NCBI GenBank assembly: GCA_963833655.1
Contig: CAWHYL010000006.1
Location: 372,001 to 436,000, forward strand
Direction of reading: 5' to 3'
Length of the DNA: 64,000 nucleotides
Origin: 3-1-20CM-4-69-9 sp963833655
GTDB lineage: Bacteria > Actinomycetota > Thermoleophilia > Gaiellales > Gaiellaceae
Under the pieces are notes generated by a model. The model was not told where the DNA came from and did not search any database. It saw only the letters and a list, made by a program, of their open reading frames with translations. Shown piece after piece: positions 25,717-32,884 of this stretch; position 1 is the stretch's first letter; the number at the start of each line of letters is the position of its first letter. Both the position numbers and the translations under genes were made by a program.

Positions 25717-27336
25717 ATGAACTCGCTGCGGGAGACAGGCCGTCTCCGAGCGCTCGTCGAGACCGGGATCGCAATCAACTCAGAGCTTTCGCTCGACGGC
25801 GTGCTCGAGCGCATCGTCGAGGCGGCAGCACGCGTGACCGGTGCACGATACGCGGCGCTCGGGGTGATCGACCCCACCGGAAGTGGGCTGGAGCGCTTCG
25901 TCACCTACGGCCTGACACCGGACGTCGAGTCGCAGATCGGGCATCCACCCCACGGCAGGGGCATCCTCGGCGTCCTGATCCAGGACCAGCGGCCGTTGCG
26001 GCTGCACGACCTGTCGCAGGATCCGCGCTCCGTCGGCTTTCCGCCCGGCCACCCGCCGATGCGCTCCTTCCTGGGCGTGCCGATCATGCTGCGCGGCGTC
26101 GCCTTCGGGAATCTCTACCTGACGGAGAAGGACCACGGGGACTTCACGGACGAGGACGTCGACCTCGTCGAGCTGCTCGCGGCGCAGGCGGCCGTCGCCG
26201 TCGAGAATGCGCGGCTCTACGAGGCTGCGACGGCGTGGTCGCAGCAGCTCGAGTCGCTGAACGAGGTCGGCACCGCCCTCGTCGGGGAGCTGGAGCTCGA
26301 ACCGTTGCTCGATCTCGTCGCTGCGCGGTTGCGAGAGCTGATCGGAGCGCGCGTGGTCGCGATCGCGCTTCCGGCCGCCGGTGCGCTCCGGATCGCCGCT
26401 GCAGCGGGTGACAACGGCGAAGCCATGACGGCGATGGACAACCTTTCGGGATCGTCGAAGACGCAGCGCGTCCTGGAGCGCGGACAGAGCGAACGGGTCG
26501 ACTCACTGCTCGAGGATCCGGAGGTAGACCAGGACGTCGCACGCCGTCTCGGCGCGACGACGGGCCTCTACGTGCCGCTTCGTGCGCGCGAGCGCACGAT
26601 CGGCGTGCTCATCGCGCATGACAAGATCGGCCGCGACCAGCGCTTCAGCAGCGGCGACCTCCGACTGGCGGAGCAGTTCGCCGTCCGGGCGTCGCTCGCT
26701 GTCGACCTCTCGCGGCGGGTCGCCCGCGACTCGCTGCGGCGGGTCGTCGCAGGCCAGGAGGTGGAGCGCCGGCGACTCGCGCGCGAGCTGCACGACGAGA
26801 CCGGTCAGGCGCTCACGTCGATCCTGCTCGGCCTGCGCGCCCTCGAAGAGGACGGCGGCACGAGCGTCGACGACCTCCGTGAGCTGGTCGTCTCGACGTT
26901 GCAGGACGTGCGGCGCCTGGCGGTGCAGCTCAGGCCGAAGGCGCTCGACGACTTCGGTCTCGTGGCGGCGCTCGAGCGCCTCGTGCAGACGTTCTCGGAA
27001 TCGAGCGGCATCACGACCCACCTCGAGGCGCAGCTCGGCAAGGAGCGGCTTCCAGCCGACGTCGAGACGACCATCTACCGGATCGTCCAGGAGGCGCTCA
27101 CGAACGTCGTCAAGCACGCGGAGGCGAAGAACGTCAGCATCTTGCTCGTGAGGCGCGGTTCGGTGGTGACGGCGGTCGTCGAGGACGACGGGCTCGGCTT
27201 CGACACGGGTGACGTGCGTGACGACAACCTCGGGCTCGAGGGGATGCGAGAGCGCGTCGAGTTGCACGACGGCCGCATGACCGTCGAGACCGCGCCCGGC
27301 TCGGGCACGACCCTCCGCATCGAGGTGCCGCTGTGA
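25717..27336 (+). CDS. GAF-GAF sensor histidine kinase, DosS/NarX-like
   Basis: 539 residues, no membrane segment. GAF 1 is at about 20-175 (VTGARYAALGVIDPTG..MRSFLGVPIMLRG) and GAF 2 at about 190-340. Then comes a HisKA_3 dimerisation region with phospho-acceptor His in RRRLARELHDETGQALT, and an HATPase (IVQEALTNVVKHAEA, VEDDGLGFD, GLEGMRERV). Two GAF domains plus HisKA_3 is the layout of mycobacterial DosS/DosT, which sense O2, NO, CO and redox through heme in GAF 1. Whether GAF 1 here binds heme is not provable by eye. The TGA overlaps the regulator's GTG start. Confidence 0.92.
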   Translation: MNSLRETGRLRALVETGIAINSELSLDGVLERIVEAAARVTGARYAALGVIDPTGSGLERFVTYGLTPDVESQIGHPPHGRGILGVLIQDQRPLRLHDLSQDPRSVGFPPGHPPMRSFLGVPIMLRGVAFGNLYLTEKDHGDFTDEDVDLVELLAAQAAVAVENARLYEAATAWSQQLESLNEVGTALVGELELEPLLDLVAARLRELIGARVVAIALPAAGALRIAAAAGDNGEAMTAMDNLSGSSKTQRVLERGQSERVDSLLEDPEVDQDVARRLGATTGLYVPLRARERTIGVLIAHDKIGRDQRFSSGDLRLAEQFAVRASLAVDLSRRVARDSLRRVVAGQEVERRRLARELHDETGQALTSILLGLRALEEDGGTSVDDLRELVVSTLQDVRRLAVQLRPKALDDFGLVAALERLVQTFSESSGITTHLEAQLGKERLPADVETTIYRIVQEALTNVVKHAEAKNVSILLVRRGSVVTAVVEDDGLGFDTGDVRDDNLGLEGMRERVELHDGRMTVETAPGSGTTLRIEVPL

Positions 27337-27977
27337 CGAGCGTCGTGCTGGTCGACGACCACCACGTCGTACGGTCCGGCCTGCGCCTGCTCCTCGACCG
27401 CCAGGAGGACATCGATGTCGTCGGCGAGGCGGGAAACGCCAAGGACGCGGTGTTCCGGGCACGGGCGCTGAAACCCGATGTGATCCTCCTCGACGTCGTC
27501 ATGCCGGGCGAGAGCGGCATCGAGGTGCTTCCGAAGCTGCTCAAGGAATCACCGAAGACGAAGGTCCTCGTGCTCTCGATGCAGGACGACCCGAGCTACG
27601 TCCGCGAGGCGTTCGCGGCGGGGGCGAGCGGCTACGTCCTCAAGGAGGCCGCCGACGAGGAGGTCGTGTCGGCGGTGCGCGAGGTCGCGGCGGGCGGGAA
27701 CTACGTTCATCCGGCGCTCGGCGCGCGAATGGTCGCGGCGGAGGCGAAGGAACGCGCCGAGTCCGAGGCCGATCCGCTCTCGGAGCGGGAGCGCGAGGTC
27801 CTCCGGCTCCTCGCGCTCGGCCACACGAACCAGGAGATCGCGCAGCAGCTCTACATCTCGGTCCGCACGGCCGAGTCGCACCGGGCGCACATCATGCAGA
27901 AGCTCCGTCTCACCACGCGCGCGGAGCTGGTCCGCTACGCGTTGACGCACGGCCTGCTGGACGAAGAACCCGGCTAG
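27333..27977 (+). CDS. NarL/LuxR-type response regulator, DosR-like
   Basis: 214 residues. The receiver domain has acidic residues VLVDDHH, phospho-acceptor Asp in PDVILLDVVMPGESG and Lys in GYVLKEAADEE. The C-terminal LuxR helix-turn-helix is SEREREVLRLLALGHTNQEIAQQLYISVRTAESHRAHIM. GTG 27333 overlaps the kinase stop, so the pair is co-translated and surely cognate. The stop TAG shares the tetranucleotide CTAG with the convergent gene at 27974. Confidence 0.93.
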   Translation: MTSVVLVDDHHVVRSGLRLLLDRQEDIDVVGEAGNAKDAVFRARALKPDVILLDVVMPGESGIEVLPKLLKESPKTKVLVLSMQDDPSYVREAFAAGASGYVLKEAADEEVVSAVREVAAGGNYVHPALGARMVAAEAKERAESEADPLSEREREVLRLLALGHTNQEIAQQLYISVRTAESHRAHIMQKLRLTTRAELVRYALTHGLLDEEPG

Positions 27978-28294
27978 ACACCGAGGCCCAGTCCCAGCTT
28001 GTCCTCGCCGCGCTTCCAGTGGTAGTGCTCGTGCGCCAGCCGTGGGGTGCCGTCGATCAGCTTCTCCCAGGGCGCGAAGAACACCGCGATCGACGGGTCG
28101 TCGATCAGCTCGTTCACCTTCCACTCCACCTCGCGGCCGTCGAAGACGAAGACGACCTCCGAGGCGGTCAGGTACGCCGAATGCGCGTCCAGCCCGACGG
28201 CTTCCGGGTCGTACGGCGGTCCCTCGAGCAGCAGCGTCTTCGCCTCGTCGTAGGCGTCGTCGCGCAACCTGGCCACGATCATCAAGCGGTTCAT
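27974..28294 (-). CDS. Conserved small protein, paralogue of the gene at 3637-3966
   Basis: 106 residues. It shares MIVARL, YDPEAVGL, SEVVFVFDGREVEW and VNELIDDP with the product of 3637-3966 over the full length; the C-terminus is different (HEHYHWKRGEDKLG). No known domain recognised. ATG 28294 follows a strong AAGGAGG. Both copies lie next to stress genes, one behind a Usp gene and one opposite the DosR-like regulator. Confidence 0.78.
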   Translation of the reverse strand: MNRLMIVARLRDDAYDEAKTLLLEGPPYDPEAVGLDAHSAYLTASEVVFVFDGREVEWKVNELIDDPSIAVFFAPWEKLIDGTPRLAHEHYHWKRGEDKLGLGLGV

Positions 28295-28373
28295 GGTTCC
28301 TCCTTCAACTCGGCCTCTCGCCAAGCCTCGCGCCGTAGCCGGTAGGGGGCATCGGTGGATCGGCGCGACGCGC

Positions 28374-28697
28374 TTACGGATTTCCCGCAGGCTTGCGCTC
28401 GAAGATGACCAGGACGCTGAGATGCTCGTACGCGGTGAAGCGGTGGTCGGCACCGGCCTCGACGAAGACTGCCGTCCCCTCCTGGACGGGCACACTCTTC
28501 CCCTCGACCTCGAGGACGCCGGTCCCCTCGAGCACGACGTAGATCTCGTCGTCCTCGTGCGGCTGCTGGCGGTCCGGCTCCGGCGCGACGAGGACGTAGA
28601 CGCCCAGCTCGAGGCCGGCGGACTCGTGGACGACCTCGTACCCACCGCCGGCTTCGGCAAGCCGCTGCCTGACAGCGGCGATCTCGAACGAGTGCAC
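28374..28697 (-). CDS. Cupin domain protein
   Basis: 107 residues forming one cupin_2 barrel: PDRQQPHEDDEIYVVLEGTGVLEVEG is motif 1 with His and Glu ligands, and VQEGTAVFVEAGADHRFTAYEH is motif 2 with the second His. The pattern predicts a metal-binding barrel, but substrate and reaction are unknown. GTG start at 28697; 9 nt after the stop of the upstream cupredoxin-like gene, so probably co-transcribed. Confidence 0.85.
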   Translation of the reverse strand: MHSFEIAAVRQRLAEAGGGYEVVHESAGLELGVYVLVAPEPDRQQPHEDDEIYVVLEGTGVLEVEGKSVPVQEGTAVFVEAGADHRFTAYEHLSVLVIFERKPAGNP

Positions 28698-28706
28698 GCC
28701 GTGACG

Positions 28707-29126
28707 CTACTGCACGCGCACCGTCAGGTGCAGCACGTTGTCGGGCCCGATCGTCTTCGCCATCGACTTCATCCACGGATAGTCCTCGCCGGCCTTTGTC
28801 GTGAAGCGGTAGGTGCCGGCGTGGGCGAACGTCACCGCCGTCGACGCGGACATGCGGTTCATTCCGGCGTGCGCCACGGTCAGCTTCGGCCCTGACTGCT
28901 GAATCAGGCGGTGCGGCATGATGTCGTTGTTCACGAAGCGCAGCGTCGCGCCGTGCCTGAGGGTCACCGACAGCTTGACCTTGGGGTTGCCGTTGTTCAG
29001 CTGCCACATGTGGCAGCCCTTCGTCTCATGGCTGATCGTGATCCTCTGGGCGCCGGCGGCCGACGCGGCGGGAACGGCAACGGCTGCTGCCGCGACCACG
29101 AGCAGGCCTGAGCTCCTGATCGACAT
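28707..29126 (-). CDS. Secreted cupredoxin-like protein
   Basis: 139 residues. A signal peptide at 1-24 (LLVVAAAAVAVPAASAAGA) precedes a beta-rich domain: SVTLRHGATLRFVNNDIMPHRL, then MSASTAVTFAHAGTYRFTT and a terminal HLTVRV strand, as in plastocyanin-like folds. Potential Cu ligands are His in MPHRL and Cys/His/Met in GCHMW, but the typical Cys-x-His-x-Met loop is not seen. It could be a copper carrier or only the fold. ATG 29126 follows GAAGGAGG. Confidence 0.7.
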   Translation of the reverse strand: MSIRSSGLLVVAAAAVAVPAASAAGAQRITISHETKGCHMWQLNNGNPKVKLSVTLRHGATLRFVNNDIMPHRLIQQSGPKLTVAHAGMNRMSASTAVTFAHAGTYRFTTKAGEDYPWMKSMAKTIGPDNVLHLTVRVQ

Positions 29127-29202
29127 GGTTCCTCCTTCGGACGGTGCGCGCAGTGTCGTCGCCGGCTGTTGCCGAGCCATCCGCGCAGCGCCCGATCGTC
29201 TG

Positions 29203-29212
29203 TGCGGCTTTC
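29203..29212 (+). promoter_or_regulatory. TGCGGNTTTC motif in a divergent promoter
   Basis: TGCGGCTTTC followed by TCCGGA, 40 nt before ATG 29253 and 76 nt from the divergent start at 29126. Same core as at 10862, 21493 (minus strand) and 25662. Confidence 0.35.
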
Positions 29213-29252
29213 TCCGGATGCCGCCGGAGTCGCGCCCGAGCATCCTCTTCGC

Positions 29253-29513
29253 ATGCGCCAGAAGACCTATGCCGTGTGGTGGCAAGAGCCCGACGGCACC
29301 CGACATGCGGGGAAGCTGCAGCTCGGGAATCTCCATCTCCTGCTGTCCGGCAACGGCTCCGGGCGAGTTGCGATCCCGCGCGACCAGATCGTCGCGGTCA
29401 ACTATCGACGCGGCGAGCTGCACATCCAACGAAGCGGCGCCGCCGAGCTCCACATCGGCAACCTCGACGGCCCAGGTGCGTTGCTCGAGCTGCGCGAGGC
29501 CCTGTCGGCCTAG
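29253..29513 (+). CDS. Small hypothetical protein, predicted all-beta
   Basis: 86 residues with alternating strands (KTYAVWWQEPDGTRHAGKLQLGN; RVAIPRDQIVAVNYRRGELHIQRSG) and a C-terminal helix (GALLELREAL). The pattern resembles a small PH-like or SHOCT-free DUF, but no family was identified. It is divergent from the cupredoxin-like gene. The stop TAG shares CTAG with the convergent gene at 29510. Confidence 0.6.
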   Translation: MRQKTYAVWWQEPDGTRHAGKLQLGNLHLLLSGNGSGRVAIPRDQIVAVNYRRGELHIQRSGAAELHIGNLDGPGALLELREALSA

Positions 29514-29713
29514 TCGTCCGCGCCTTCGTTCTCGACCGGGCCGCGCGTGGGGGGAACAACGTCGGCAGGGGCAGCCGGGAAGTGCACGACCGGCCGGAAC
29601 TTCCCGACCGGATCGTTGCTGGAAGAGCCGTAGCCGAGCAGCGCGAGATTCGCAGCGATCGCTGCAGCCGCGGCGAGCGCAACCAGCACGACCGTCACGA
29701 GCAAACGCGTCAC
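29510..29713 (-). CDS. Small single-pass membrane protein, last gene of the electron-transfer operon
   Basis: 67 residues. A hydrophobic anchor (LLVTVVLVALAAAAAIAANL, residues 4-23) is followed by a Pro-rich, acidic tail (FRPVVHFPAAPADVVPPTRG..ENEGADD). The GTG start overlaps the FAD reductase stop (GTGA). No family is known; position suggests a component or tether of the redox complex encoded upstream. Confidence 0.65.
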   Translation of the reverse strand: MTRLLVTVVLVALAAAAAIAANLALLGYGSSSNDPVGKFRPVVHFPAAPADVVPPTRGPVENEGADD

Positions 29714-30729
29714 GCAGCCAACGCTAGCTCGCGCCGGAAGACGGCGATGTCCGCAGCACGGTTGGCCGCGAGCGCGGCGACGAGCCGATTCTCGTCGCTG
29801 AAGTACCGAGCCGTGAAGCTGTCGTCAGAGCCCTCGCACTCGACCCGCGCCGCCGCGCGCGTGTCGCCGACGAGCTGAAGCCTCAGGCCGAACTGGTCCG
29901 ACCAGAAGAACGGCGGCTGCACAGGAAGCGGATCGAGGCCGAGGATCCTGCGGGCCGCGGCGACACCACCCGCGGCGGCGGACATCCAATGGCCGGGACC
30001 GCCGGCGGCGTCGCCGCACCCGACGAAGCCGTCGCGGACGAGCTCGCACGCAGGCTCGGCCCCGACGGACAGCAGCACGACGTCGCAGCCGACGACCGTG
30101 CCGTCGGCGAGCGCGACCTCGTTCGGTGCGAGCGCGACCGCCGCGGAGCCGATGCGCAAGTCGACGCCGTGCGCCCGATACCGGCGGGCGAGGACGTCGC
30201 CGACCTGCGCGCCGAGCGTTGCCTCGAACGGCGCCCGTCCGGCTTCCAGCATCGTCACCTCCACGCCGATCCGCGTTGCAGTGGAAGCCACCTCCGCGCC
30301 CACGAAGCCGCCGCCGACGACGACGAGGCGCCGGCCCGGCCGGAGCCGCTCGCGCAGCGCGATCGCATCCGCAAGCGTCCGCAACACGTGCGCGGCGTCG
30401 GCGCCGGGTGCACGAATGCGTCGCGCACGCGCGCCGGTGGCGATGACGACCGCCTCGTCCGCCCGGCGGTGGACGGTGTCGACGCGGCAGCCGAGAACGA
30501 GGTCGATCCCGTGGTCGCTCCAGTACCCGGGCGGGCGAAGGAGCAGCTCGCCGGCCGTCCGCTCGCCCGCGAGAAACTCCTTCGAGAGCGCGGGACGCTC
30601 GTACGGAGCGGTCGGCTCCGCGCCGACGAGCCTGATCGGCCCGTCGTAGCCCTCCGCGCGCAGCGTCTCGGCGCAGCGCGCGCCGGCCAGCCCGGCGCCG
30701 ACGATCAGCACTGACCGCGGGCGCTTCAT
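29710..30729 (-). CDS. Ferredoxin reductase-type FAD oxidoreductase, compact
   Basis: 339 residues. FAD motif VLIVGAGLAGARCAETLRAEGY, APYERPALSKEFL, second Rossmann loop LVVVGGGFVGAEVAS and a CGDAAG FAD contact match NAD(P)H:(rubre)doxin reductases. Compared with the usual roughly 390-410 residues it lacks the loop before VVIATGA and about 20 residues before the CGDAAG motif, yet keeps all cofactor motifs. It probably reduces the ferredoxin encoded immediately upstream; its ATG overlaps that stop by 4 nt. Confidence 0.9.
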   Translation of the reverse strand: MKRPRSVLIVGAGLAGARCAETLRAEGYDGPIRLVGAEPTAPYERPALSKEFLAGERTAGELLLRPPGYWSDHGIDLVLGCRVDTVHRRADEAVVIATGARARRIRAPGADAAHVLRTLADAIALRERLRPGRRLVVVGGGFVGAEVASTATRIGVEVTMLEAGRAPFEATLGAQVGDVLARRYRAHGVDLRIGSAAVALAPNEVALADGTVVGCDVVLLSVGAEPACELVRDGFVGCGDAAGGPGHWMSAAAGGVAAARRILGLDPLPVQPPFFWSDQFGLRLQLVGDTRAAARVECEGSDDSFTARYFSDENRLVAALAANRAADIAVFRRELALAA

Positions 30730-30923
30730 GCCGCCTGGATCTCGATCACGCTGATGGCCGCCATGGGACATGCGGCGGCCGCGTCGAGCACACGTGGATC
30801 GTCGGAATCGCCGACGCGGACGGATGCCGTGCCTCCGGCGTCCAGCTCGAAGAGCTCCGGTGCGAGGTCGGCGCAGGCGCCGAAGCCGCTGCACAGGCTG
30901 CGGTCGATCTCAACTCGGTACAT
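30726..30923 (-). CDS. Small ferredoxin, 3Fe-4S/4Fe-4S type
   Basis: 65 residues: VEIDRSLCSGFGACADLAPE provides two Cys (C-x5-C) and AAAACPMAAI a third, the pattern of the monocluster ferredoxins that serve cytochromes P450. No P450 is in the window. It is flanked by its reductase and a heme-b membrane protein, and overlaps both (4 and 14 nt). It likely carries electrons from the reductase to the membrane protein. AAGGAGG precedes ATG 30923. Confidence 0.9.
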   Translation of the reverse strand: MYRVEIDRSLCSGFGACADLAPELFELDAGGTASVRVGDSDDPRVLDAAAACPMAAISVIEIQAA

Positions 30924-31473
30924 GACTTCCTCCTTGGAGTGATGGACGAACGGGACGCGTAAGGGCGCGCCATGCAGTTGCGAACACGACGGCCGCCACC
31001 GAGGCGAGATAGAGCGTGAAGACCCAGCTCCGGGATGTGTCCGTACCGGCCGCGAGGCCGTGCACCGTTGCGGCGGCGAAGACGCCGTACGTCAGCCAGT
31101 GAAGCCGGCGCCAAAGGCGCGCGCCAATTCGCTTCCGCAGCGGGAACGAGACGACGAGAACCAGTGCGAGCTCCGCGGCGAGCACTCCGAGCGCGGTGGC
31201 GATCGGCCTGTAGGCGCTGAGGCCCGGGACGAGGAGCGCCGGCAGCCGCATCCGAACCGTCGAATCGAGCGTCAGAGCGATTCCGTGGAGTGCAATTGCG
31301 CCGAGCGCAAGCAGCGTGAGGAAGCGGTGCGTGTCGGTGACGGCAGCAGCCCGCACACGCGCTCCGAACGGTCGCGACTTCAGGACGAGGCCCGCGAGCA
31401 TGGAGAGCGTCAACAGGACGTACGCCGTCAGACCGCTCGCGCGCGCGAGGATCCAGAACGTCGGGTCCTTCAT
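30910..31473 (-). CDS. Ferric-reductase-like heme-b transmembrane protein
   Basis: 187 residues, about five to six membrane segments. Two helices each carry a pair of His about 13-14 residues apart (THRFLTLLALGAIALHG and RRLHWLTYGVFAAATVHG), the bis-heme ligation pattern of the ferric reductase / MsrQ / NOX core. No FAD or NAD domain is fused, so electrons must come from a partner, presumably the ferredoxin encoded next. The ATG overlaps the upstream stop (ATGA). The acceptor on the outside is unknown. Confidence 0.85.
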   Translation of the reverse strand: MKDPTFWILARASGLTAYVLLTLSMLAGLVLKSRPFGARVRAAAVTDTHRFLTLLALGAIALHGIALTLDSTVRMRLPALLVPGLSAYRPIATALGVLAAELALVLVVSFPLRKRIGARLWRRLHWLTYGVFAAATVHGLAAGTDTSRSWVFTLYLASVAAVVFATAWRALTRPVRPSLQGGSHVPS

Positions 31474-31784
31474 GACGTCCGCGTGACCGTCAGGGGCGGC
31501 AGGGTGACGAAGCGCACCGAAGGCGCCGGCGCAGGTTGCGCCTGCCGTGATGCGATCTGCGCGTGTCGCTTCTTCAGCTCGACGCGATAGACGGCCCAGC
31601 GCTTCTGCACGATGCGGTGGACGACGAGGCTCTCGTGCCTGATCCGCTGCTCCCGCGCGGTCAGCGCGACGAGCCGCGGGTCGGCCTTCGCAACCCACGG
31701 GCGTGCGGCGAGCACGCTCCACGCGAGGAAGAAGACGAGCAGCGCAGCGGCAAGCGTGTAGAGGCGGCCGACGTGGCTAGTCAT
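31470..31784 (-). CDS. Membrane-anchored hypothetical protein with helical stalk
   Basis: 104 residues: a short cytoplasmic N-terminus, one membrane span (LYTLAAALLVFFLAWSVLAA), then a charged helix (LVALTAREQRIRHESLVVHRIVQKRW..) likely outside, and a Pro/Ala tail (QAQPAPAPSVRFVTLPPL). No known family. Overlaps the heme protein by 4 nt and the preceding gene by 8 nt. Several His could bind heme or metal, but this is speculative. Confidence 0.72.
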   Translation of the reverse strand: MTSHVGRLYTLAAALLVFFLAWSVLAARPWVAKADPRLVALTAREQRIRHESLVVHRIVQKRWAVYRVELKKRHAQIASRQAQPAPAPSVRFVTLPPLTVTRTS

Positions 31785-32109
31785 CTGACTCTCCCTCGTG
31801 CTCGGCTTCCGAGTTCGGGCGGTGCTTGACGACGACAATCGGCGCGGGACGCCGGTAGACGACCTGCGGTGCAGACGGTGCGGCGGCGCGGGCGGCGGGC
31901 AGCGACGGGAGCGCCGGCGGCTTGGCGCGGAGCGCGCGGTGCAGCGACGCCTCGATGCGGTCGAGCCGGTGGATGCGGGCCGTGATGCCGGCGGACGACG
32001 CGGTCGCGTTCGCCGACCGCAACCCGGCCGTCTTCGTCGCGGCCGAGAAGCCGAAGACCGCGGCGAGGGCAAGGATCGCCGCGACTGCGAGTGCATGGCT
32101 CTTGTTCAT
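31777..32109 (-). CDS. Secreted or anchored hypothetical protein, first gene of the electron-transfer operon
   Basis: 110 residues: an N-terminal hydrophobic signal/anchor (ALAVAAILALAAVFGFSAAT), an amphipathic helix (ARIHRLDRIEASLHRALRA), a Pro/Ala-rich stretch and a basic-then-acidic tail (IVVVKHRPNSEAEHEGESDD). Unknown family. ATG 32109 faces the response regulator at 32234 across 124 bp that contains an 11-bp-spaced direct repeat. Confidence 0.7.
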   Translation of the reverse strand: MNKSHALAVAAILALAAVFGFSAATKTAGLRSANATASSAGITARIHRLDRIEASLHRALRAKPPALPSLPAARAAAPSAPQVVYRRPAPIVVVKHRPNSEAEHEGESDD

Positions 32110-32175
32110 GCTCCCGACCGTACGGCGGTCCGCGCCAGGGCCGGGACAGACGCACGTAAACCTTCGGAAGGCGAC

Positions 32176-32193
32176 GGCAAAGATTTGGCAAAG
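32176..32193 (+). promoter_or_regulatory. Direct repeat GGCAAAG, 11-bp period, candidate OmpR-type operator
   Basis: GGCAAAG at 32176-32182 and again at 32187-32193, i.e. one helical turn apart, the arrangement bound by OmpR/PhoB winged-helix regulators. It sits 40 nt before the regulator start and between it and the divergent redox operon, so autoregulation and control of that operon are plausible. A CCTTCGGAAGG palindrome (32161-32171) is adjacent. Confidence 0.4.
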
Positions 32194-32233
32194 GCCGTCG
32201 TTCGCGCCCGCGATCGTGCGTCAGGATGCAAAC

Positions 32234-32884
32234 GTGCGCGTGTTGATCGTCGAGGACGAGGACGCGATTGCGGAGCCGCTCGCCGAGGGCCTCCGGCGCG
32301 AGGGCTTCGACGTCGCGCGTGCAGCGACCGGCGCCGAAGCGCTGGCTGCGACAGCCGCCGATGTCGTGTTGCTCGATCTCCGGCTGCCGGATCGAGACGG
32401 CTTCGACATCTGCCGCGAGCTTCGCTCCCGTTCGGCCGTGCCGATCATCGTCGTCACCGCGCGCGGCGAGGAGGCCGACCGCGTCGTCGGCCTCGAGCTC
32501 GGCGCCGACGACTACGTCGTCAAGCCGTTCGGCCTGCGCGAGCTGATCGCCCGGATTCGGGCCGTCACGAGGAGGGCGAGCGGCGAGCACCACGGCTCGA
32601 CGGCGCGCATCGGCGAGCTCGAGATCGACCTCCGCGCACGACGAGCGACGCTCCGCGAACGCGAGCTCGAGCTGACGCAAAAGGAATTCGACCTGCTCGC
32701 GGCGCTCGCCCGCGACCCCGGTGCGGTGGTCAGCCGCCGTCGTCTCCTCGAAGAGGTCTGGGACACGAGCTGGTACGGCTCGTCGAAGACGATCGACGTC
32801 CACGTCGCCGCGCTGCGCCGCAAGCTCGGTGATCCCGCCTGGATCGAGACGGTTCGCGGCGTCGGCTTTCGCCTGCGCGCGTGA
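32234..32884 (+). CDS. OmpR-family response regulator
   Basis: 216 residues. Receiver VLIVEDEDAIAEPL, phospho-acceptor Asp in VVLLDLRLPDRDG, switch Thr in IIVVTARGEE and Lys in YVVKPFGL. The C-terminal winged helix ends ELTQKEFDLLAALARDPGAVVSRRRLLEEVW and VHVAALRRKLG. GTG 32234 gives the normal N-terminus. The stop overlaps the kinase GTG. The divergent redox operon is the natural candidate target. Confidence 0.92.
   Translation: MRVLIVEDEDAIAEPLAEGLRREGFDVARAATGAEALAATAADVVLLDLRLPDRDGFDICRELRSRSAVPIIVVTARGEEADRVVGLELGADDYVVKPFGLRELIARIRAVTRRASGEHHGSTARIGELEIDLRARRATLRERELELTQKEFDLLAALARDPGAVVSRRRLLEEVWDTSWYGSSKTIDVHVAALRRKLGDPAWIETVRGVGFRLRA

Noticed and set aside
30726..30923. Ferredoxin serving a cytochrome P450
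   Set aside because: The ferredoxin type is typical of P450 systems, but no P450 gene is in the window and the neighbours are a heme-b membrane protein and a reductase.
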